Positions 35,411 through 44,464 of a stretch of DNA of 64,000 nucleotides are shown here, piece by piece (position 1 is the stretch's first letter; the number at the start of each line of letters is the position of its first letter). Source of the DNA: Bacillota bacterium (lineage in GTDB: Bacteria; Bacillota; Clostridia; Peptostreptococcales; Acidaminobacteraceae); the NCBI GenBank assembly GCA_020161295.1, contig JAIUOA010000009.1, positions 49,205-113,204 on the forward strand, in the 5' to 3' direction. The position numbers and the translations under genes were made by a program. The notes beneath the pieces are model-generated. The model was given only the letters and a program-made list of their open reading frames with translations. It made no database searches and had not been told where the DNA came from.

Positions 35411-36397
35411 ATGTCAAAAGCGCATGCCATCACACTTACAAGCCAAGGTGGACTAACAGTTACGATCCTCACATTAGGAGGGATTATCACAGAAATTTTA
35501 GCAGTCAATCGCGACGGGGTTCGTGAAAACGTCGTCTTAAATTATCCAAACCTTACCGATTATGAAGCAAACCCTTCCTTTTTAGGATGCCTTATCGGTC
35601 CGGTGGCTGGGAGAAGCAAAAATGGACAGATCTTCGTCGATGAACGCGTCGATGTGCTGGATACTCATCTTCACCCTAACAGTCTTCATAGTGGCACGGA
35701 TGGCCTACATCAAGTGTACTGGACTGTTTCAGAGCAAAGTGACCAGAAAGTGACACTGACTTACACGCCAGAGGATGGCGCGTTCCCATGGAATCAAATC
35801 CACTACGCCGTCACTTACACCGTATCTGCGGAGACACTGACCATCGATTACTTCGCCACGTCAAAGGTCAAAGCGTATCTATCCATGACCAACCACAGCT
35901 ATTTTAATCTTAGCGGGAATCCCGAAACCACCATACTGAGCCACGAGTTAACGCTTAATTGCAGCCATTTCGCACGCATCGACAGCGAGAGCCTACCGAC
36001 TGAACTGGTACCACTAGAAGGCTCTGCTTTAGACTTTTCGAATAAGGCGCCCCTTGAAAAAGCAGTGAGCAGCAGCGCTCCAGACATCTTAATCGCTGCT
36101 GGTATCGACCATCCATTCAAATGCCATAATATAGCCAACATCGCTGTACTCACAGATGCTGCCAGTGGTAGACAGCTTAAGGTTTCCACTACCCAGCCAT
36201 ATGTGGTCATCTACTCTGGGAATTTCCTCGCCGCTTCTGAGAGCCCATCCGGTTATACATTTACTAAACATGCAGGAATATGTTTCGAAACGCAGGATCT
36301 ACCTAATATCACCGAAAACCCTCTCGATGACATCTGTTACTTAGATGCTGAACACCCTTATACACATCGCACCGTTTTTGAATTTAGTCCCCTGTAA
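35411..36397 (+). CDS. galM: Aldose 1-epimerase (mutarotase)
   Basis: Interconverts alpha and beta anomers of free sugars, feeding the isomerase with the right form. 328 residues with the GalM signature: LIGPVAGRSKNGQ, the catalytic His in MTNHSYFNLSG and the catalytic Glu in ICFETQDLPN near the C-terminus. The ATG follows AAAGGGGGACTT. It is divergent from the GH3 beta-xylosidase and is likely under the same LacI-type repressor. A bidirectional terminator follows. Confidence 0.93.
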   Translation: MSKAHAITLTSQGGLTVTILTLGGIITEILAVNRDGVRENVVLNYPNLTDYEANPSFLGCLIGPVAGRSKNGQIFVDERVDVLDTHLHPNSLHSGTDGLHQVYWTVSEQSDQKVTLTYTPEDGAFPWNQIHYAVTYTVSAETLTIDYFATSKVKAYLSMTNHSYFNLSGNPETTILSHELTLNCSHFARIDSESLPTELVPLEGSALDFSNKAPLEKAVSSSAPDILIAAGIDHPFKCHNIANIAVLTDAASGRQLKVSTTQPYVVIYSGNFLAASESPSGYTFTKHAGICFETQDLPNITENPLDDICYLDAEHPYTHRTVFEFSPL

Positions 36398-36433
36398 ACG
36401 CGAAAAAACAGCCTTTTGGCTGTTTTTTCGTGT
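36398..36433. terminator. Bidirectional terminator between galM and the lacI-type gene
   Basis: 16-nt stem with one mismatch, built on GAAAAAACAGCC/GGCTGTTTTTTC with a TTTT loop. The stem itself supplies T-runs in both directions. Confidence 0.8.
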
Positions 36434-36475
36434 TCAGTGGAGTTGTAGGTTGTTTTTGATCTATAGGCTATTTCC

Positions 36476-37483
36476 TCATTTTTTTGCCATGGTACTTTTA
36501 CCAGGAATCAGTTCCACACCCACTGTGATGCGTGTGAAGTCATCAGACTTGGATTCGATCATCTGGATACATTTTAGGGATGCTTGTTTCCCCATACGAG
36601 ACGTATTCTGCTTAATGGTGGTGAGCCTCGGTGAAACGAGTTCGCCGATTTCAACGCCGTCAAACCCAGCTACAGAAATGTCTTCAGGCACTCTAAGGCC
36701 ATGTGCCCTTAAGGTGTTGATTCCCCAGATGGCAGAGTAATCATCAGGATACAATATGGCTGACGGTAATTTATCTCGCCCTAAAATCACCTTGGTGGCA
36801 TCGATATTAGGTTGCTTTTCACTGTATTTCGATTTGATGAGCATGTCGTCGCTAAAGGGAATTCCCTCTTCCTCAAGTGCTTTTTTAAAGCCGCGTATAC
36901 GTTCTTCTGTAACGTAGACCTCGTGGCCAAAGACGTAGTTGATGTCTTTATGACCTAGTGAAATTAAGTACTTCGTCAGTTCGTAAACCCCTCTGAAGTT
37001 ATCGGACATGATGGCACTAATGTGTTCGGAATAATAGTCGATGGCAACTACAGGAATATCGCTGTCCATGAGCTCCTGAACCATAGGCTCATCGAACTCG
37101 ATACAAGCGATGACCACACCATCGATTTTTCTTCGGTTACAATGCTCGAGGTAGGACATTTCAACGCCACCTAAATTCTTCGAAATAAAGGTGATGTCAT
37201 AGCCCATCTCTTCCGCCTGTTCTTTTACACCTTGCAGCACCTGCGAGAAAAAGTAATGCGTTAAGCCGCTGTGACTTTTATCTTCAAAGAGAACGCCGAT
37301 ATTCCACGTTTTGTTCGTACTCAGCGCTCTGGCCTGTAAATTTGGCACAAACCCAAGCTCTTTGGCTTTTTTTAGTATTTTTTCCCGAGTCTTTGCACTG
37401 ACGTCAGGATAGTTGTTCAGCGCTTTTGAAACTGTCGCGCTGGAACATCCGCACGCCTGTGCCACATCATATATCGTAACCAT
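36476..37483 (-). CDS. LacI family transcriptional repressor
   Basis: The N-terminal helix-turn-helix TIYDVAQACGCSSATVSKAL is followed by the hinge (NLQARALSTNKT) and a periplasmic-binding-protein-like sugar domain (ILYPDDYSAIWGINTLRAHG, VAGFDGVEIGELVSPRLTTI). The ATG preceded by AGGAGG is chosen; an upstream in-frame codon would add 13 residues ahead of the helix-turn-helix. A strong operator lies 16 bp before it, and matching sites lie before GH3/galM. It therefore probably represses itself and those genes until an oligosaccharide-derived sugar binds. Confidence 0.93.
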   Translation of the reverse strand: MVTIYDVAQACGCSSATVSKALNNYPDVSAKTREKILKKAKELGFVPNLQARALSTNKTWNIGVLFEDKSHSGLTHYFFSQVLQGVKEQAEEMGYDITFISKNLGGVEMSYLEHCNRRKIDGVVIACIEFDEPMVQELMDSDIPVVAIDYYSEHISAIMSDNFRGVYELTKYLISLGHKDINYVFGHEVYVTEERIRGFKKALEEEGIPFSDDMLIKSKYSEKQPNIDATKVILGRDKLPSAILYPDDYSAIWGINTLRAHGLRVPEDISVAGFDGVEIGELVSPRLTTIKQNTSRMGKQASLKCIQMIESKSDDFTRITVGVELIPGKSTMAKK

Positions 37484-37498
37484 AAAGGCATTCCTCCT

Positions 37499-37524
37499 AA
37501 ATGTCGAAACCGTTTTCGACATTT
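37499..37524. promoter_or_regulatory. LacI-type operator before its own gene
   Basis: Perfect palindrome with 11-bp arms AAATGTCGAAA and its complement around CCGT. The inner TCGAAA-N4-TTTCGA core is shared with the site before galM. Confidence 0.8.
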
Positions 37525-37568
37525 TGATGATACACTAAATGCGTTAAAACGTCAACAAGCCACGGCAT

Positions 37569-38459
37569 TTATTTTTGAAGTAAATGATAAACGGCACCGA
37601 TAAGGTTTGCATCCGCTCCCTTTTCGCAGCGTTGAATCGTCGGACGGGACATGAAGCCAAACAGTTGCTGGTAGAGGATATCGAACTGCGCTTCTATCTT
37701 CTCGATAAAATCATGTCGATTACTCACCGCACCACCGATTAAAATCAGTTCTGGATCATAGACATGCTGAAGATTATGAAGCCCATAGGCAAAATTTTTA
37801 AAAAATCTCGTAACACATAGGGTAGCGACCTCATCGCCACGATCAGCTGCTTCAAACACCAGTTTGCCGTTTAACTTGTCCGCATTTTTTCCTGAACGCT
37901 TCGCATAATCCTTCACCAGTGCCAATGTTGACCCGTTCGCACTCCAGTTCACAGGTGTACCATCCAGCTCGAAGCCCGTGATGAAGAATCCGAATTCGCC
38001 TGCAAATCGACGATGACCAGGGATGATTTTGCGGTCGATGATCACAGCTCCCCCGATTCCAGAGCCACAAACCACCAAAGCGACATTACGTGCATCCTTC
38101 GCACCACCGACCCAAAGCTCGCCCAGTGCGGCACAGTTGCCATCATTTTCTGCTGCGTATGGATAGCCATACTTCTCACCTAAAAGACGCGCAGGATTTG
38201 TATTTTTAATATAGATCAGGGCGCCTTCACTTAGTGCTTCCGCTGTGTCGGTATCTGTGGCACAGGGCTGGCTGACCGCGATTCCCTTTAACAGCGACCG
38301 CGACTCACCCCATTCGACAACCTGGTAAAGTACCGCCATAAAGTCATCGAAGTTTGTTAGTGGCGTGGGATGACTGTTCTTTTCCAGTATATTGCCATCT
38401 GCATCAACGATGGCTGATTTTATGGCCGAACCACCAATATCTATGGCTAAATAGTTCAT
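37569..38459 (-). CDS. ROK family sugar kinase (glucokinase or beta-glucoside kinase type)
   Basis: A 296-residue cytoplasmic ROK kinase. The phosphate motif is YLAIDIGGSAIKSAI, the catalytic Asp sits in YAAENDGNCAALGE, and VVCGSGIGGAVIID follows. The usual ROK zinc motif CxCGxxGC is missing, as in beta-glucoside kinase BglK and some fructokinases. It starts one base after the GH1 gene stop, so the pair is co-translated. The kinase may phosphorylate a disaccharide that GH1 then splits, or the glucose released by GH1. The ATG with GGGGTGAT is preferred to one eight codons upstream. Confidence 0.85.
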   Translation of the reverse strand: MNYLAIDIGGSAIKSAIVDADGNILEKNSHPTPLTNFDDFMAVLYQVVEWGESRSLLKGIAVSQPCATDTDTAEALSEGALIYIKNTNPARLLGEKYGYPYAAENDGNCAALGELWVGGAKDARNVALVVCGSGIGGAVIIDRKIIPGHRRFAGEFGFFITGFELDGTPVNWSANGSTLALVKDYAKRSGKNADKLNGKLVFEAADRGDEVATLCVTRFFKNFAYGLHNLQHVYDPELILIGGAVSNRHDFIEKIEAQFDILYQQLFGFMSRPTIQRCEKGADANLIGAVYHLLQK

Positions 38460-38463
38460 AGTA

Positions 38464-39882
38464 TCACCCCAAGTTCCTTCCATTTGATGCGATTACCTGT
38501 TTATACCATTCAAAGGAATCCTTTTTAAGGCGCTTAAGTGAACCCGACTCAAAATCGATATGAACGAAGCCGTAGCGCTTTTTGAACCCATTGAGCCAGC
38601 TGAGCAGATCTGTAAACGACCATGTGCAGTATGCCAGAAGCTCGACACCATTATCGATGGCAGCTTCACAGGCTTCGATGTGCTGTCTTAAAAAACGGAT
38701 GCGATAGTCATCATGCACGGCTTCATCTTCAGTGACCACATCATAAGCACCTAAACCATTTTCGCTGATGATGATGGGAAGGTCATAACGCTCCTTTAAA
38801 ATTTCCAGACCATATCTAAGACCATCTGGATCGATGGCCCAATCCCAGTCCGTATATTCCAAGCTTTCGTTTCTTACATGTTTGTATAAACCCGGAACGC
38901 CGTTCTCGCTTTGCGTTCCCTTTTTTCCCGTAGTGTTCATGCCGCTAAAGCCCACACCATCCTCTGGATTATGTGCCACCATAGCCGTTTGATAGTAGTT
39001 GATGCCGATAAAGTCACAAAGCGCTGCTCCTTTTTTCATCATTTGAATTTCTTCATCAGTAACCGTGGGCATCACACCTTTTTTAGTATAGTAGTGGACG
39101 CCCTTTTCTGGATAGGTGCCTTTATAGTAGCTATCCAAATACCAAAGCGGTCCAGTGGCATCGAACATTTCCTTTGCATAGAGGTCTTCAGCCTTCTCAC
39201 TGGCTGCGTATGAAGGTGAATAAGCGATACTGGAACCGATCATTCCCGTGTATCCCCTCTCTTTATAGGCGATGACGGTCTTCGCGTGTGCTAGCACCGT
39301 GTGATGGAAGGTCTTTAAAAAAAGCGCTTCATCCTGATATCCAGGGGGATGTAGCTTCATGACATAACCAAGTGAAGTGAATATGTTCGGTTCATTCATA
39401 ACGATCCAGTGCTTGACGCGGTCACCGAAGCACTCGAAGCATTTAATCGCGTACTGTACAAAATCATCGACCACTTCTAAGGATTCCCAGCCTTGGTAAC
39501 GGTCTTGAAGTGCTTTAGGCAAATCCCAGTGGTAAAGCGTTACCATTGGCACAATTTCGTTTGCTAAGAGCGCATCGATGAGCGCATTATAAAATGCGAT
39601 GCCCTCTGCATTCTCTGCTCCGGTTCCCTCAGGAAAAATACGCGTCCACGCGATGGAGAATCGGTAGGTTTTAAGCCCCATTTCTTTCATGAGGGCAATG
39701 TCTTCATTAAATCGGTGATAGTGGTCGCAGGCCACATCGCCATTTGTTCCTTCGAAGGTCTTACCTGGAAGGTGTGCCCACTCATCCCAGATGGATGGTC
39801 CCTTTCCCCCTTCTTCAAAAGCGCCTTCGATTTGGTAGGCGGCTGAGGCGGATCCCCATAAAAAATCGCTGCTAAAGGTCAT
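38464..39882 (-). CDS. Glycoside hydrolase family 1 (beta-glucosidase or 6-phospho-beta-glucosidase)
   Basis: A 472-residue GH1 barrel: N-terminal FLWGSASAAYQIEGAF, acid/base Glu in WIVMNEPNIFTSLGY and nucleophile Glu in LPIISENGLGAYD. The loop SWLNGFKKRYGFVHIDF resembles phospho-beta-glucosidases more than plain beta-glucosidases, but this is not decisive. Coupling to a ROK kinase without a zinc motif fits a kinase/phospho-glucosidase pair. There is no PTS gene nearby. Confidence 0.88.
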   Translation of the reverse strand: MTFSSDFLWGSASAAYQIEGAFEEGGKGPSIWDEWAHLPGKTFEGTNGDVACDHYHRFNEDIALMKEMGLKTYRFSIAWTRIFPEGTGAENAEGIAFYNALIDALLANEIVPMVTLYHWDLPKALQDRYQGWESLEVVDDFVQYAIKCFECFGDRVKHWIVMNEPNIFTSLGYVMKLHPPGYQDEALFLKTFHHTVLAHAKTVIAYKERGYTGMIGSSIAYSPSYAASEKAEDLYAKEMFDATGPLWYLDSYYKGTYPEKGVHYYTKKGVMPTVTDEEIQMMKKGAALCDFIGINYYQTAMVAHNPEDGVGFSGMNTTGKKGTQSENGVPGLYKHVRNESLEYTDWDWAIDPDGLRYGLEILKERYDLPIIISENGLGAYDVVTEDEAVHDDYRIRFLRQHIEACEAAIDNGVELLAYCTWSFTDLLSWLNGFKKRYGFVHIDFESGSLKRLKKDSFEWYKQVIASNGRNLG

Positions 39883-39910
39883 TTTTTCCTCCAGTATTGC
39901 AAAATTTTTT

Positions 39911-39935
39911 CAAAAAAAAGTCCCTAGGGGACTTT
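39911..39935 (-). terminator. Terminator of the PucR/CdaR-like regulator gene
   Basis: Short stem around AAAGTCC/GGACTTT with a small CTAGG loop, followed on the minus strand by a run of T. Confidence 0.65.
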
Positions 39936-39954
39936 AATAAAGGAAATTGACCAT

Positions 39955-40806
39955 TTATACAATCTCCTTATTCATTTTATGCATAAGATAGCTTAAATAA
40001 AAGCTAATGGCGTCATTAAACTTGCGGATGTCGTATCCAGTCATCGTTTCAAGTTTGTTGAGGCGGTAGATTAAAGTATTTCGGTGGATAAATAGCGCTT
40101 GAGCTGTCTCGGTGATGTTCAGGTTGTGATCGAAAAACACCAGCGCTGTTTGCTCCAGTTCTGAATCATTAATAATATTCGGCGTTTGTTTACCCTGTGA
40201 TCTCAAAATAGACTGAAGTAGCATCGGAAATCTTAAGTCTTCAAATCGAATGACCCTGGAATGCTGTTTAAGGCTTTTCGCCAAGTCATTGAGCTGATTA
40301 AGCTGAAGATATGCTTTATGGAGTTCTTCAGGTTGGTTAACCCGCTCTCCTGTGATGATATGAATACTGGTTAAAGCTTCGGATTCGATGATACTTAGCA
40401 CCTCAGCAGGTGTAACAGGCGATTCACTGACGAGAATCACAAACGCATTTTGAGAAACCTCTAAAATCACATCCTTGGTAAAGGTGGACTGTAAGATGGC
40501 GAGCACGTCCTCGCGATTTTCCTTAAACGCGACCCGCCATAAATTTAGTGGGAACCTTTGAAGTTTAGACAGCTGCAAATAGCCACCTTCTTCTAGAATA
40601 ATCGCCGACTCGTTAGTGATGTTTTTCTCCAGCCAATACCGCACCAGTTTCGATTCTGTTGATGAAAGCTTCCGCCCGATGACGATGAAATGGTATCCAT
40701 CAACAGGAAAAACGGTGTGGTTTGACCTGCGCGTCGCACTTTGCTCTGTTGTGTATTCGATATCGCACTCTAAAAGCAGCTCCAGTTCTTTAAGTCGGTC
40801 TTTCAT
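39955..40806 (-). CDS. PucR/CdaR-type transcriptional regulator
   Basis: The C-terminal helix-turn-helix of the PucR/CdaR (HTH_30) family is plain: NITETAQALFIHRNTLIYRL then NKLETMTGYDIRKFNDAISF. The rest (about 1-220) has no domain I can name. Members respond to sugars, sugar diacids or purines. It lies between GH1 and the multi-sugar ATPase gene and may control one of them. The ATG preceded by AGGAG is used; ten more codons upstream lack a ribosome site. Confidence 0.8.
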   Translation of the reverse strand: MKDRLKELELLLECDIEYTTEQSATRRSNHTVFPVDGYHFIVIGRKLSSTESKLVRYWLEKNITNESAIILEEGGYLQLSKLQRFPLNLWRVAFKENREDVLAILQSTFTKDVILEVSQNAFVILVSESPVTPAEVLSIIESEALTSIHIITGERVNQPEELHKAYLQLNQLNDLAKSLKQHSRVIRFEDLRFPMLLQSILRSQGKQTPNIINDSELEQTALVFFDHNLNITETAQALFIHRNTLIYRLNKLETMTGYDIRKFNDAISFYLSYLMHKMNKEIV

Positions 40807-40896
40807 CGCCCCACTCCTGTGTCTAGAATTTTCCATGTGTTAGAATCATTTTAGCATACTCTAGGCACAAAACTGAATGAAAACTATTTCAGTGCA

Positions 40897-41988
40897 TTAT
40901 AAAATCGACTGTTCAGTTTCCGGATCGAACAGGTGAATCTTTTCAGGATCGAAGCTCACCACTAAATCTTGGTTGAAGGCGATTTCTTTGTTTGCGTCTT
41001 CCTTCGCGATAAAGTGTTTGCCATTTAAAACGAAATAGACGTTCAAATCGCTTCCCAGAAGCTCGGTTACTTCTACTTTCACTTTTAAACCGGCACCAGA
41101 ATCAGACATTCTCACGTTTTCTGGTCTAACCCCGATAACGAGTTCTTTACCTAGCTTATCCTTCGCTTTTGCTTTCGCGCCACTTGCCTGGTTAAGCGGT
41201 AATGTGGTACCATCGATATTCACCACATAGCCATCACCTGCAGCCTCCACTTTACCTCTAAAGAAGTTCATCTGTGGTGCACCGATAAAGCCCGCTACGA
41301 ACATGTTCGCAGGATGGTTATAAATCGTCTTAGGGTCTGCAACCTGCTGGATAATACCGTCGTTCATGACGCATATACGCGTACCCATGGTCATGGCTTC
41401 TGTTTGATCGTGTGTGACATAGACAAACGTCGTTTCAAGACTATTATGAAGCTTGATGAGTTCTGCTCTCATCTGAACCCTGAGCTTAGCGTCGAGGTTT
41501 GAGAGTGGTTCGTCCATGAGAAATACTTCAGGCTTTCTAACGATGGCGCGGCCAAGTGCAACCCTCTGACGCTGACCACCTGAAAGCTGCTTTGGTTTTC
41601 TAGTGAGAAGCTGTTCGATATCGAGTATTTTCGCCGCTTTATCGATACGCTCTTTAATTTCATCCTTTGGTGTCTTTTGAAGCTTAAGGCCGAATGCCAT
41701 GTTATCATAGACGCTCATGTGTGGGTAAAGGGCATAGTTCTGGAAAACCATGGCGATGTTTCTGTCTTTAGGGGCAACTTCGTTCACTACTTGATCGCCT
41801 ATAATCATTTCCCCACTTGAGATGCCCTCGAGACCGGCAATCATACGGAGTGAAGTCGTCTTACCACACCCAGATGGACCAACGAGGACCATAAACTCTT
41901 TATCCTGAATCTCTAAATTAATGCCTTTAACAGCGTGAAATCCATTTTCATAGATTTTATTAATGTTCACTAACGAAACCTTAGCCAT
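40897..41988 (-). CDS. msmK: Multi-sugar ABC transporter ATPase (MsmK/UgpC type)
   Basis: Energises CUT1 sugar importers. The 363 residues comprise Walker A GPSGCGKTTS, signature LSGGQRQRVALGRAIV and Walker B FLMDEPLSNLDAKLR. The C-terminal OB-like regulatory domain typical of MalK/MsmK is present (VIGVRPENVRMSDSG). No permease or binding protein is adjacent, so it probably serves the ATPase-less importer about 8 kb away and perhaps others, as MsmK/MsmX do in other Firmicutes. Confidence 0.95.
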   Translation of the reverse strand: MAKVSLVNINKIYENGFHAVKGINLEIQDKEFMVLVGPSGCGKTTSLRMIAGLEGISSGEMIIGDQVVNEVAPKDRNIAMVFQNYALYPHMSVYDNMAFGLKLQKTPKDEIKERIDKAAKILDIEQLLTRKPKQLSGGQRQRVALGRAIVRKPEVFLMDEPLSNLDAKLRVQMRAELIKLHNSLETTFVYVTHDQTEAMTMGTRICVMNDGIIQQVADPKTIYNHPANMFVAGFIGAPQMNFFRGKVEAAGDGYVVNIDGTTLPLNQASGAKAKAKDKLGKELVIGVRPENVRMSDSGAGLKVKVEVTELLGSDLNVYFVLNGKHFIAKEDANKEIAFNQDLVVSFDPEKIHLFDPETEQSIL

Positions 41989-42103
41989 AATTCCTCCTGA
42001 AATCTGATTTTTATCATGGTCTCATTATATTAAAGTCCAGATAAAATTGATATTGGTGAAAGTGACGAAAAAAGTTGTAGGAAATGACATAAAAAGGCGG
42101 TGA

Positions 42104-43291
42104 CTATACGTCATCCGCCTTGATAAATACTCTGGTCAACAGCACACCCAGAGCACATAAGCCCATATTCATCATAAAAATCATCGTATAATCGCCGTGT
42201 AAATCGATGAGATAACCAGAAATTGACACCCCTAGCAAAGCCCCAAGCCCATATGCGGTGAAGATCAACCCGTAGTTTTGGCTGTAATGTGTTGCACCGA
42301 AATGCTTCATGGTTGCCGTCGGTGCGATGGCTAGCCAGCCACCAAGGTTGAACCAAAAGATGGCAAAACTGATCACGTAGACAGGCGCATGACCTTTACC
42401 GAAAAGAACGATCATAAGCGACGCGAAAAAAATCATGGCATAAGAGAGAAATATTGCAGATTTTGTCTGCCACCTATCCGTAAGCCACCCGAAAAATGGG
42501 CGTCCTAAACCGTTGAAAATCGCCAGAATCGCCACGATTCCCGCCACCTGAACCCTAGACAGGCCGACGTATTCGATGCCGACGATACTGGTGATTCCCA
42601 CCAGCATCAGCCCCATCATGGTACCGATGACATAATTCACATAAAGACCAGCAAATCGCCGTTCTTTAATCATTTGGTTCGTCATAAGCGAAACGAAGGA
42701 ATGCCCCTTATTAATCTTTACCTGATAGCGCTCCACTTCTTGAGATAGCGGGAGCCTGAACATCAAAGACAGTCCAGAAAGCAAAATCGCGAACGCCACA
42801 CCGAGTAATAAAAAGGCCTGATGTATGCCAAAGGCGTGAATGATTTGATTCGCAACAGGTGCCATAATCAGCGGTGATAATCCAAATCCCACGAGAACGA
42901 GTCCAACAGCAAGTCCCTTTTTGTCTGGAAACCATTTCGCTGCCACGTTCATAGGCACGCCATACGCGATGCCCACACCTGCACCCGTGATGACGCCATA
43001 GGTCAACGTCAAAGCGTAAATGTTCGAGGTAAATGATGATGAAATCCAGCCTATAGAAACTAGCGCACTCCCTGATAGAAGGACTGTTCGCGGCTTAAAA
43101 CGATTAATCTGCTTTCCGGTAAAAAACATAAACAGCGCATAAAATGCCAGCGCCACCATGTAGGGTAATCCACTCTGGAAATGGTTGGCACCGTAGGCTT
43201 CCTGAATCGGTCCCCTAAAAACACTGTAGGAATACACGGTTCCCAGAATCAGCATGAGTAATGTACCACTTAAAATATATCTTAATCTCAT
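42104..43291 (-). CDS. MFS transporter, OFA (oxalate/formate antiporter) family
   Basis: 12-helix carrier of 395 residues. OFA-type phrases are GTVYSYSVFRGPIQEAYG near the N-terminus, AYGVPMNVAAKWFPDKKGLA after helix 4, and FNGLGRPFFGWLTDRW in the central loop. The family carries monocarboxylates and dicarboxylates such as oxalate, formate, lactate or pyruvate. No metabolic partner is adjacent, so the substrate is open. Confidence 0.88.
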   Translation of the reverse strand: MRLRYILSGTLLMLILGTVYSYSVFRGPIQEAYGANHFQSGLPYMVALAFYALFMFFTGKQINRFKPRTVLLSGSALVSIGWISSSFTSNIYALTLTYGVITGAGVGIAYGVPMNVAAKWFPDKKGLAVGLVLVGFGLSPLIMAPVANQIIHAFGIHQAFLLLGVAFAILLSGLSLMFRLPLSQEVERYQVKINKGHSFVSLMTNQMIKERRFAGLYVNYVIGTMMGLMLVGITSIVGIEYVGLSRVQVAGIVAILAIFNGLGRPFFGWLTDRWQTKSAIFLSYAMIFFASLMIVLFGKGHAPVYVISFAIFWFNLGGWLAIAPTATMKHFGATHYSQNYGLIFTAYGLGALLGVSISGYLIDLHGDYTMIFMMNMGLCALGVLLTRVFIKADDV

Positions 43292-43357
43292 CGATTAATC
43301 TCCTCTAAACAGATTTTTTCTATTTTATCATAATTAGAAGAAATGTCATCGTCTTTT

Positions 43358-44446
43358 TTACTTTATAATAAAACCTTTATTAATCACCGTGGTGCTAAAA
43401 AGAAATAAGACATCCTGGTTCTCGAACGCGATATATTCCCCAAGCTGATCTGATGGGATGTATCTCAAATCCACCAATGTGATCTTTTGATATGCTTCTA
43501 ACAGCATCGGCGCGATGCTACTCCCAAACGAATCCCTAAAAAGAATCAACTCTTTCTCTGTCGTTGCTTGAGGATTAGTCATTTCAACGATTGCTGAAGG
43601 ACCTGATAAAAATACGTCATAAGCATCGATGCTTTCCAGTTTTTCCACATCATATAGCACATTAGAAACTATCATTTGATCTAGGTGTGTTACGGTAATC
43701 CCTTCCATCCAAGGTTTCTTCAAATAGATGAGTTTGTCAGGTGAAAGTGATAACGCTGACTGTCCATAATATGCGCCATAAAACGGATGAAATTCATGGA
43801 TGTCATACGTAGAAAAATCAATTTTTGTTTCGTTTCCCATGGCCATCATCAAATGGTCGACCACACTTTGAAGGTTCTCCTGTTTCCAATGAAGATCGGT
43901 GGCATAATAGTCATCTGATTTGAGGACATTAAACAGATCAATTTCATCCATATTTGAGAGCGATTGATATAAATGGTTTACTATAAAATCATAATCCAGC
44001 TTAGGAACGCCTTCGCTATCCATATAAAAGTTCTTATCGGGAATAATGGCATAATGGACGTTTAATCTCTCTAGATACTTTGAGTAAACCGCATTAAGCT
44101 TATCCGTAAAATATTGAATCTGCTTATGGTCAGTGTAAGTCTCTAGCTTATAGACCGATGAATCCCCTAAATAGATTCCATTATTATCTAGCTTTCCAAA
44201 AATGCGATACTGCATGAAGGCTTTCAAGCTTCTTAAATCCTCCCTGAGTACCATCTGATCCAAGGCATATTTCTCAAATGCTTCAGAATAATCCCCCGTG
44301 AATACACCGTGCAAAGTTAATGGCGGAAGGTTGCTTAGGGGGCGCCTTTCACTAAAGGACTGGGCTTTATCAGGCGTTAAAATGTTGAGAAACAGGCCAC
44401 CTATCAAGAAAGCCAGGAAGATGACGATGTTCAGTTTATGTTTCAG
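43358..44446 (-). CDS. DHHW/AlgX-like SGNH-type protein for polysaccharide O-acetylation; non-ATG start
   Basis: N-terminal signal anchor (after KHKLN, about 17 hydrophobic residues) followed by an extracellular domain. The DHHW-type motif is YYATDLHWKQEN and a later Ser motif is LFRDSFGSSIAPML, as in AlgJ/AlgX/DltD-like esterases and acyltransferases. No ATG, GTG or TTG lies near the AGGAGG site. A CTG six nt after it gives a well-formed anchor. The first TTG is 46 nt away and would cut the anchor, so I take CTG as the start. It lies 18 bp after the MBOAT gene, its likely partner. Confidence 0.75.
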   Translation of the reverse strand: MKHKLNIVIFLAFLIGGLFLNILTPDKAQSFSERRPLSNLPPLTLHGVFTGDYSEAFEKYALDQMVLREDLRSLKAFMQYRIFGKLDNNGIYLGDSSVYKLETYTDHKQIQYFTDKLNAVYSKYLERLNVHYAIIPDKNFYMDSEGVPKLDYDFIVNHLYQSLSNMDEIDLFNVLKSDDYYATDLHWKQENLQSVVDHLMMAMGNETKIDFSTYDIHEFHPFYGAYYGQSALSLSPDKLIYLKKPWMEGITVTHLDQMIVSNVLYDVEKLESIDAYDVFLSGPSAIVEMTNPQATTEKELILFRDSFGSSIAPMLLEAYQKITLVDLRYIPSDQLGEYIAFENQDVLFLFSTTVINKGFIIK

Positions 44447-44464
44447 AAGTTACCTCCTATTATA

